Source of the DNA: Calothrix sp. 336/3
GTDB lineage: Bacteria > Cyanobacteriota > Cyanobacteriia > Cyanobacteriales > Nostocaceae
Direction: 5' to 3'
Length of the DNA: 64,000 nt
Assembly: GCF_000734895.2 (NCBI RefSeq)
Contig: NZ_CP011382.1
Coordinates: forward strand, 1,094,700-1,158,699
Shown in pieces: positions 58,370 through 64,000 of the stretch (position 1 is its first letter; each line of letters starts with the position of its first letter). A program made the position numbers and the translations under genes. The notes beneath the pieces were generated by a model, which saw only the letters and a list, made by a program, of their open reading frames with translations, had not been told where the DNA came from and searched no databases.

Positions 58370-58480
58370 GTTTCCATCCCCTTTCGGGGAGATGTGATTG
58401 TAAAGTTAAGCGTTTTCAAGCCAGTGAAATGGTAGCTGGAAAAAGTTTCCATCCCCTTTCGGGGAGATGTGATTGTAAAG
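58370..58480 (-). CRISPR. CRISPR array, leader-proximal part (2 repeats, 1 spacer)
   Basis: Two 36-bp repeats (58370-58405 and 58445-58480) identical to those at 52492 and 52564, same orientation, around a 39-bp spacer. The 24 nt between the transposon end and 58370 are the other part of the interrupted spacer: 15 + 24 = 39 nt, a normal spacer length for this array. Confidence 0.9.
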
Positions 58481-58680
58481 AGTTCACTTCTGGAAGCCTT
58501 GCTGTGAGCGGGTTTGAGATACCTCAATCGACACCACTCGAAAAATCAGTAAAAATTTCTCAAAAAATGGTCGATTTTGCAGTCTGGAAAGCTTGCTGCG
58601 TAAGGTATCGACACCAGTCAACGAAGTTATGCGGTTTTCAAGGTTCGGGGGAGTGGTGTCGATTTCTCGATACAATTTCT
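58481..58680 (-). promoter_or_regulatory. candidate CRISPR leader
   Basis: Directly abuts the first repeat on the minus strand. It holds an imperfect direct repeat of about 40 bp (TTCTGGAAGCCTTGCTG at 58488 and GTCTGGAAAGCTTGCTG at 58583, each followed by ATCGACACCA) and a 13-bp perfect inverted repeat ATCGACACCACTC (58527-58539) / GAGTGGTGTCGAT (58651-58663). Regions rich in GTGTCGA words beside arrays of this repeat type are familiar from Nostocales genomes. The short open frame in it is not called. Confidence 0.55.
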
Positions 58681-58941
58681 ATGTATAAACCTACCAAATC
58701 CTTACCCCACAAGCAATATAGCCCATATATTTCTTAACAAAATTGCCGAAAGTCGGGGGATGATTTGTGAGGAAAGGTAAATGATAGGCGATCGCCGCTT
58801 CGGCGGGCTGGAAGCCTATCGCCGCTTTGGTGGAGCGTAGCTCTATCGCCATTCATACCAAGTTGGGTGCTGTCGTGGTAGGTTCAGAATAATGGGATTG
58901 GTTCCCCGCGATCGCAATGACAGTATAAAGACTACCACCCT
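58681..58941. other. intergenic region right of the CRISPR leader
   Basis: Contains a palindromic GGCGATCGCCGCTTCGGCGG-type stretch (about 58786-58855) made of HIP1-like words repeated with CTATCGCCGCTTTGG. No gene is seen. Confidence 0.4.
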
Positions 58942-60069
58942 CTAAAAGCGGAGAATTTCCCGTTGGTAATTTTCTGGAAGGGGGGTGACTTCCCAGATGA
59001 TACCTTCTGCTGGTTCCAGGGCAACTTCGACATATAGTTGTTCTGTGGCAGTGGTAGCAATCCCCTGATTATTTTCAAAGTCTTGTAAGTCTTCGGTGAG
59101 TAATCGCAGGATAAAACCACCGGGTATCAATGCACCAACAGCATGATGCTGCAATGTAAACCGCCAAATTACCATATCTCCCTCCCTTCTGGGGATAAGT
59201 TGCAGGGTGTAGGGTTGTCCGGCAATGGTGAGTTGTCGTGAGAGAATGGTGGTATGGGGGATGGTTTCCGTACTCCGAGCGCTGGCGGTACTGAGTTGCA
59301 AATTTACAGCTTGCCATCCCAACTGTTGAGCGAATCGAGAAATACCATTTTCCAGCCATTCATACACAGAAAAGGGTTCGGTTTGTGCCGTGCGCTGACA
59401 GTATAAATTTTGTCGCCAACCATCATGACTAACTAATCCTCCCCAGATAGGAAAGGGAATTTCTAAACGAGGGTGGATAATTCCAGGGTTTCCCAGACGG
59501 TTAATCAGATTGTGTGCTTGGGGGATGGATATTTGGGGGAGCGGTGAAAGGGGAGTGCGAGTGGTTTCTGGGGGGGTGAGGGTGAGGATAGTGATATCGT
59601 TAATCAGGTGATCAGCATCTAGGGAATAAGTGCGATCGCTGCTGTCATACTTCCCAAGATTTTTCAGTTGGTTGTGGGTACTATAACCCCAAACTCGCAC
59701 ATAGTTATCATCCGTTTCCACCTGCACTGCCAGATAATAATCTCCCACCCAATTGGGTATGTCTACCCACTCCTGGGGAACCCGAAACTCTTCTAAATCA
59801 ATGTTTTCGCTGGGAACTAAGATAAATCTTACCCCGTCTGCTGTGATATCAAATCCGTTAACCAGCTCCCAAAAGCTGGGTAAAGCAGTGGTACTCGTCA
59901 TAGACTTTGCTTGGGGTGTGACATCGGTTTGTAACCAAGGGAAAACCGCATCCCAGCAGAGTCTATTTATATATGCTTGATAGCGACTGGTGGAATGAGA
60001 ACAAGTTTGGCTTTGTTCCCATGCTTGATTTTGCCCATCTGGGGGGATTTCTAGGAGTAGGTGGTGCAT
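58942..60069 (-). CDS. DUF1822 family protein
   Basis: 375 residues of the cyanobacterial DUF1822 family (FWELVNGFDITADGVRFILVPSENIDLEEFRVPQEWVDIPNWVGDYYLAVQV). No catalytic motif is known for the family. DUF1822 genes usually lie next to a sigma-70-like factor, as here (60870-62036), and often near CHASE2 or DUF928 genes. This points to a shared regulatory or envelope-stress role, which is an inference. Confidence 0.85.
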   Translation of the reverse strand: MHHLLLEIPPDGQNQAWEQSQTCSHSTSRYQAYINRLCWDAVFPWLQTDVTPQAKSMTSTTALPSFWELVNGFDITADGVRFILVPSENIDLEEFRVPQEWVDIPNWVGDYYLAVQVETDDNYVRVWGYSTHNQLKNLGKYDSSDRTYSLDADHLINDITILTLTPPETTRTPLSPLPQISIPQAHNLINRLGNPGIIHPRLEIPFPIWGGLVSHDGWRQNLYCQRTAQTEPFSVYEWLENGISRFAQQLGWQAVNLQLSTASARSTETIPHTTILSRQLTIAGQPYTLQLIPRREGDMVIWRFTLQHHAVGALIPGGFILRLLTEDLQDFENNQGIATTATEQLYVEVALEPAEGIIWEVTPLPENYQREILRF

Positions 60070-60117
60070 AGGATATTTTTTGGGGAAAGGTTACATAATT
60101 AATAATTTGGAAGAAGT

Positions 60118-60192
60118 AATGAGTAGGGAGTAGGGAGTGGGGAGTAATGAGTAGGAAGTAGGAAGTAGGAAGTAGGAAGTAGGGAGTAATGA
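60118..60192. repeat. heptameric STRR (AGTAGGA/AGTAGGG units)
   Basis: About ten tandem heptamers in the 800-bp gap between the DUF1822 gene and the sigma factor gene. Confidence 0.85.
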
Positions 60193-60347
60193 GTGGATTA
60201 AGTGAATGATTTTTTTAAGGCAAAGAATTGTGCATGAATTTGTAATAGGAAATTACAAGTAAAAGGTACAAAATCAACAGCTTAAATTAAGGGAGGTAAT
60301 GAGATTTGGGTGTAGATGCTAGAGAAGAGAAGGAGAATGATATTTTC

Positions 60348-60396
60348 TGCTACCCATTCCCCATTACTTATTACTCCTTACTTATTACTTATTACT
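60348..60396. repeat. heptameric STRR (TTACTCC/TTACTTA units)
   Basis: Tandem heptamers that run directly into MITE copy C. Similar tracts separate copies C, D and E (60510-60563, 60675-60709) and continue to 60875. Confidence 0.8.
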
Positions 60397-60510
60397 TATA
60401 GGGTTTCCCAATCAGATGAAATACAACTCCACCCGCCCTATCGGGCACCCTCCCCGATTTCGGGGAGGGCTGATGAGGGGTTCTTCTATACCTCACTAGA
60501 ATGAGAATAT
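60397..60510 (+). mobile_element. MITE copy C, right end trimmed
   Basis: Begins TATAGGGTTTCCCAATCAG and stops at AATGAGAATATTAC, lacking the AACGC of a full right end. The internal palindrome CCTCCCCGA / TCGGGGAGG is intact. Confidence 0.78.
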
Positions 60511-60563
60511 TACTCCTTACTCCTCACTTATTAATCCTTACTCCTTACTTATTAATCCTTACT

Positions 60564-60675
60564 TATAGGATTTCCCAATCAGATGAAATACAACCCCACC
60601 CGCCCTATCGGGCACCCTCCCCGATTTCGGGGAGGGCTGGGGAGGGGTTCTTCTATACCTCACTAGAATGAGAAT
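60564..60675 (+). mobile_element. MITE copy D, right end trimmed
   Basis: Begins TATAGGATTTCCCAATCAG and ends AATGAGAATATT like copy C. Copies C and D share the same right-end deletion, so one probably arose from the other by segmental duplication that included the flanking STRR. Confidence 0.78.
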
Positions 60676-60709
60676 ATTACTCCTTACTCCTTACTTATTA
60701 ATCCTTACT

Positions 60710-60827
60710 TATAGCGTTTCCCAATCAGATGAAATACAACCCCACCCGCCCTATCGGGCACCCTTCCGAAATCGGGGAGGGTTGGGGAGGGGTTCTTCTA
60801 TACCTCACTAGAATGAGAAACGCTATA
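60710..60827 (+). mobile_element. MITE copy E, intact ends
   Basis: 118 bp from TATAGCGTTTCCCAATCAG to AATGAGAAACGCTATA: perfect 11-bp terminal inverted repeats. The central stem is altered (CCTTCCGA / TCGGGGAGG). It sits just downstream of the sigma factor gene and could act as a terminator for it. Confidence 0.82.
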
Positions 60828-60869
60828 TTACTCATTACTCCTCACTTATTACTCCTTACTCCTCACTTA

Positions 60870-62036
60870 TTACTCCTTCCCAAAATACCCTTGTAGCCAT
60901 TCTTCCATAACAGTGTTGATAGATTTGAGTATGTCGGAGTTGAGGGAAATATGCAGAGTTTGTTGACTCCATTGAGCAAGGGTTTTGAGAAGGGTTTCTC
61001 TGGTTTTGGTGAGACGACGGGAGACGGTATATTGTTGGAGGGCAAGTTTTTGGGCGATTTCTTGCTGGGTGAGTGCTTGGGTGTAGTAAAGTTGGAGAAT
61101 TTCCTGGGTTTGGGGTTCGAGTTGGGTGAGTGCGGTGGTTAGGAGTTGGTGAATTTCTGCTTGTTGTTTGTCTCTGTTGCTTTCCTCTTCCTGGGTAATA
61201 ATTTCACTTAATAGAGATTCTTGTTGATTGCTGGGGATATTATCAATGAGTTCGTTTCCTGTTTCCCCAGATGTGGATATATTTATTGATGTGACTGGGG
61301 GGTGAAGATAACGACGCAGTGCTTTTGCTATGTTTAATAACCAGGTTTCTAGGGTTTGAGGGGTAATATTTTCAGAATTTTTTTGGTTGTATGCAGTGGC
61401 GATCGCCTCCCAAGTTGCTGCATCTGGGGGTGGGAGTTTGCGACTACCTTGAGGTTGGGTGGGTGCGTAAAGAGATTTGAAACATTGCCAAGCACTGGTG
61501 TAATTGGTGATAGTATCGCGGGGCAGGGATATAGCTTGTAAAGCTTCTTGTAAGCGTTTTTGGCTCGTTTTGCGCAATAATCCCCACTCCGAGCAAATAT
61601 CCATTTCGTGACTTTGCCGCAGATTCTCCCGAATTACCGTTATAAATATGGCACTAGCATAATTTTTGAGACTAAAACCTTGTTGGGGATTAAACCCTTT
61701 GAGAATTTTTTCAACCTGGGCGATCGCAATTTGAAAACAGTCAGCTAATTTATATTGGGTACTTGTCAAGTTATTGGCAGTTTTCCGCGCTACCCAAAAA
61801 CAAGCTTCCTGTAAGTATGCGGTTAAATGTGCTTGCGGTAAGTTGCGAGATTGTGACTGCCATAATTTGTGCCAATAAATTGCCCAAAAGTTTTCCCCGT
61901 ATTCCTGGGGAGACTCCTGGAGAACCCTTTGCATACTCTGACGCAATCGTCCATCTGTCACCCATTGTTGCAGGCGATTGCCATCCAAGAGCAAGAATGT
62001 AGAAAAAATTTCAATATTATTACTTCTAGGGTGCAT
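60870..62036 (-). CDS. sigma-70 family RNA polymerase sigma factor-like protein
   Basis: 388 residues. The region 2-like part is divergent (about 130-190). Region 4 with its HTH is clear (about 300-350: LEPQTQEILQLYYTQALTQQEIAQKLALQQYTVSRRLTKTRETLL). This long, diverged type is specific to cyanobacteria and resembles group 3 / ECF-like factors. It is upstream of a DUF1822 gene on the same strand across an 800-bp MITE and STRR gap; the pair is conserved in cyanobacteria, from family knowledge. The stop lies within STRR-like sequence. Confidence 0.82.
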   Translation of the reverse strand: MHPRSNNIEIFSTFLLLDGNRLQQWVTDGRLRQSMQRVLQESPQEYGENFWAIYWHKLWQSQSRNLPQAHLTAYLQEACFWVARKTANNLTSTQYKLADCFQIAIAQVEKILKGFNPQQGFSLKNYASAIFITVIRENLRQSHEMDICSEWGLLRKTSQKRLQEALQAISLPRDTITNYTSAWQCFKSLYAPTQPQGSRKLPPPDAATWEAIATAYNQKNSENITPQTLETWLLNIAKALRRYLHPPVTSINISTSGETGNELIDNIPSNQQESLLSEIITQEEESNRDKQQAEIHQLLTTALTQLEPQTQEILQLYYTQALTQQEIAQKLALQQYTVSRRLTKTRETLLKTLAQWSQQTLHISLNSDILKSINTVMEEWLQGYFGKE

Positions 62037-62195
62037 AAAAATTAACTACCCAGCCTAAATTAATTCATGAGACAAATTTAATTACATAGTTTTTCGCAAG
62101 TTTTCGGAGTATTTTTTCTACAGATGTCAAACAGGTTATGTGACTACAGAGCAGATGTTGGCAGAGTAGCACAAAATCAGTGATAATTTTTACGC

Positions 62196-64000
62196 TTACT
62201 TACTGACATAGGGGAGGGCGATCGCAAAACAACTGCCTACCTCCAACTCACTAGTTAAAGTCACTTCTCCGTGATGCATTTCAACGATACGTTTAACTAA
62301 AGCCAATCCTAAACCTGTACCTTCATAGTTGCGATTTAGCGCACTATCTACTTGAATGAAAGGTTCAAACACTTTCTTGAGATTTTCAGGAGCAATGCCA
62401 ATTCCTGTGTCTTTGACGTTAATTTGTAAGTAATTTTGTTGTTTAATTGTGGTTGGATAAATAACTTCTAAAGTAATACATCCTCCTTCGGGAGTAAATT
62501 TCACGGCATTATTTAGCAGATTAATTAATACTTGGCGGATGCGTCGTTCATCGAGATTGAAATCGGGCAAATTAGTAGGTAATTTACTGACTAACTGAAT
62601 TGATTTTTTCGCTGCTTGGGGTTTGATGAATTCTAAACTTTGCTGACATAAGGGTATAATTGCCGTGTTTTGGCAGTCAAGTTCAATTTGTCCAGAGGCA
62701 ATTTTAGAAACATCGAGAATATCATTAATTAGTTCGAGTAAATGGTTCCCACTACGCTCCACTGTAGCTAGAGCTTGCAGTTGTTGTGCGTTAATTTCTC
62801 CAAAGATTTCTTCCTGTAATGCTTCCGTCATCCCCAAAATTGCATTCATAGGGGTACGCAATTCATGACTCATAGTAGCGAGAAATTCGTCTTTGAGACG
62901 GGTTGCACGGATAAGTTCTGCATTAGTTTGTTCGAGTTCCTCTTCGTAGGCTTTGCGATCGCGAAACAACTTAGCATTTTCTAAGGATATGGCAGCTTGG
63001 GTAGAGAGGAAATTGAGAATTTGCAAGCGATTACGACTAAATACACCACTAGTGATTTGATTTTCCAAGCAGAGAATGGCGATCGCTTTACCTTGGTTGA
63101 GTAGGGGTAAACAAAGGAGACTTTGGGGTTGTTGTTGAGTGAGATAATTATCAATAACTGGTAAATCGGTATCAAGATTATCGATTACCACAGTTCCTTG
63201 GGTATTTTTGACGTAATTAATCAGTTTTACAGGTAAATGGGGATTCCCAATCAGGGGTTCATTAACTAAGGTAGTAGTTTCCGAAGTCCCCAGGGCTTCT
63301 ACTTGCCAACCATTATTACTATCAGGAAGGATAATTGCACAGCGATCGCCACCTGAATATTTCAGGATAATTTGGGTTAGTTGATGGAGCAATTCACCAA
63401 TTTCAATAATTCCTGATAGACTTTGAGCGGCTCTGAGGATGCTGGCAAAGTCGAGGATATTATTAATGTTGCTGCTGGAAGAACTACTGGAATTGGTGCG
63501 ATTATGAATAGATTCAATCGGGGTAATCGTTGCTAGATTATCAAGTAAATTTAGGGGTATGGCTGTTGATTGAAAAATAGGTTGTAATAAGTTGGGATAA
63601 CGCTTTTCCAAGTCATTGGTTTTAGCTCTGGCTCCCCAATGGGCATAGCAATAGTAGGCTTCCTGTATATATCCGGCGGCAACTTTTTCTTTGCCCCAGG
63701 CGAGATAGAATTTTGCTGCTAGTTCATTGGCGATCGCAGCTTCGTAACCATATCCCTCAGCTTGAGCTTGGGCAATGGATTGATCATAGTAATCAATCGC
63801 CTCTAATTTTTGTCCCTTCAGTCGTGCTTTTTCAGCTTGGATGAGCAAACACTTGTGCTGAATGTTCGCCGGACAATCCTGTTGCCAACGGGTTAACCGT
63901 TCTTCCAGGGGTATAATTGCCTGCCAATGGAACTCTCTATCAGCCTCATTCTGGGCGGTTTCAACTAGTGCCAAGTGCATAAGAATCACATAAAAGACAC
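62196..64000 (-). CDS. multi-sensor histidine kinase, C-terminal part (runs off window)
   Basis: At least 600 residues; the frame stays open to the window edge, reading VFYVILMHLAL. It matches the C-terminal half of the large cyanobacterial Ser/Thr kinase-AAA-GAF-histidine kinases. Visible from the N-side: TPR-like helices, a Ser-rich linker, a GAF domain (about 180-335), HisKA with FLATMSHELRTPMNAILG (phosphoacceptor His), and HATPase_c with LLNNAVKFTPEGG, VKDTGIGI and GTGLGLALVKRIVEMHHG. All kinase boxes are intact. The true start lies outside the window. Confidence 0.88.
   Translation of the reverse strand, partial: VFYVILMHLALVETAQNEADREFHWQAIIPLEERLTRWQQDCPANIQHKCLLIQAEKARLKGQKLEAIDYYDQSIAQAQAEGYGYEAAIANELAAKFYLAWGKEKVAAGYIQEAYYCYAHWGARAKTNDLEKRYPNLLQPIFQSTAIPLNLLDNLATITPIESIHNRTNSSSSSSSNINNILDFASILRAAQSLSGIIEIGELLHQLTQIILKYSGGDRCAIILPDSNNGWQVEALGTSETTTLVNEPLIGNPHLPVKLINYVKNTQGTVVIDNLDTDLPVIDNYLTQQQPQSLLCLPLLNQGKAIAILCLENQITSGVFSRNRLQILNFLSTQAAISLENAKLFRDRKAYEEELEQTNAELIRATRLKDEFLATMSHELRTPMNAILGMTEALQEEIFGEINAQQLQALATVERSGNHLLELINDILDVSKIASGQIELDCQNTAIIPLCQQSLEFIKPQAAKKSIQLVSKLPTNLPDFNLDERRIRQVLINLLNNAVKFTPEGGCITLEVIYPTTIKQQNYLQINVKDTGIGIAPENLKKVFEPFIQVDSALNRNYEGTGLGLALVKRIVEMHHGEVTLTSELEVGSCFAIALPYVSK

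Noticed and set aside
52492..58480. A type V-K or type I CRISPR-associated transposon carrying its own cas genes
   Set aside because: No Cas12k, Cascade, Cas6 or Cas10 gene is encoded between or beside the ends in this window, and the repeats lie outside the predicted transposon termini.
58429..58737. Open frames over the second CRISPR segment and leader (58429-58737 plus, 58484-58675 minus)
   Set aside because: They follow the CRISPR repeat and leader repeats, have no ribosome site and no recognisable protein content.

Overview
The window comes from a filamentous, probably heterocyst-forming cyanobacterium (Nostocales-like). Support comes from the very frequent GCGATCGC (HIP1) octamer, heptameric short tandem repeats of the TTACTCC / AAGGAGT kind in many intergenic gaps, cytochrome c6 (petJ), a photosystem II S4-domain protein, cyanobacterial-type ThiE, DUF1822 and DUF3153 proteins, and many pentapeptide, TPR and WD40 proteins. 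The exact genus cannot be read from the sequence.

Layout. 0-5.4 kb: GDSL/SGNH hydrolase and two Amt ammonium transporters. 5.4-7.3 kb: purE and trpB, divergent. 7.4-10.3 kb: two paralogous CelD/FemAB-like acetyltransferases. 10.7-12.7 kb: a MITE-like hairpin element and a secreted beta-helix protein. 12.8-21 kb: thiE-thiS, a nuclease-like hypothetical, a glycosyltransferase, an RNase D-type exonuclease, a peptidoglycan-binding protein, a GNAT enzyme, petJ and a TPR protein. 20.7-26.4 kb: a defence-flavoured patch with a Phd/PIN toxin-antitoxin pair, a 1472-residue NACHT-WD40 STAND protein and the remnant of an Rpn-family gene. 26.5-52.3 kb: mostly housekeeping and signalling genes (AlkD-like, PSII S4, pentapeptide proteins, MDR oxidoreductase, PATAN-REC regulator, argB, caspase-FGE fusion, DUF3153, ABC-2 permease, murF, rfbB, Hsp20, an ynbABC-like phospholipid operon, a subtilase). 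58.9-64 kb: DUF1822 protein, sigma-70-like factor and a histidine kinase cut by the window edge, separated by clustered MITEs.

The most interesting region is 52.5-58.5 kb. A compact Tn7-like transposon (about 5.7 kb, 52615-58345) encodes only a TnsA-TnsB fusion, TnsC and a TniQ/TnsD-type target selector, all in one translationally coupled leftward operon. It has no cas gene and no cargo gene. Its predicted ends share an imperfect inverted repeat beginning TGT, and both ends carry copies of a 20-bp motif typical of TnsB-binding arrays. The element lies inside a CRISPR array: two identical 36-bp repeats flank it on each side in the same orientation, and both ends fall within one interrupted spacer (15 nt on the left, 24 nt on the right). 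Read on the minus strand the repeat has a CCCC-GAAA-GGGG stem-loop and an 8-nt ATGGAAAC tag, so the array runs right to left from a leader-like region at about 58481-58680, in the same direction as the tns operon. I read this as a Tn7-like element that uses a CRISPR array as its integration site. Whether it targets arrays specifically, or landed there once, cannot be decided from one copy. No 5-bp target duplication is visible.

A second mobile theme is a 119-bp MITE family with TATAGCGTTTC ends, present five times (38.3, 46.2, 60.4, 60.6 and 60.7 kb) and embedded in or beside heptamer repeats.
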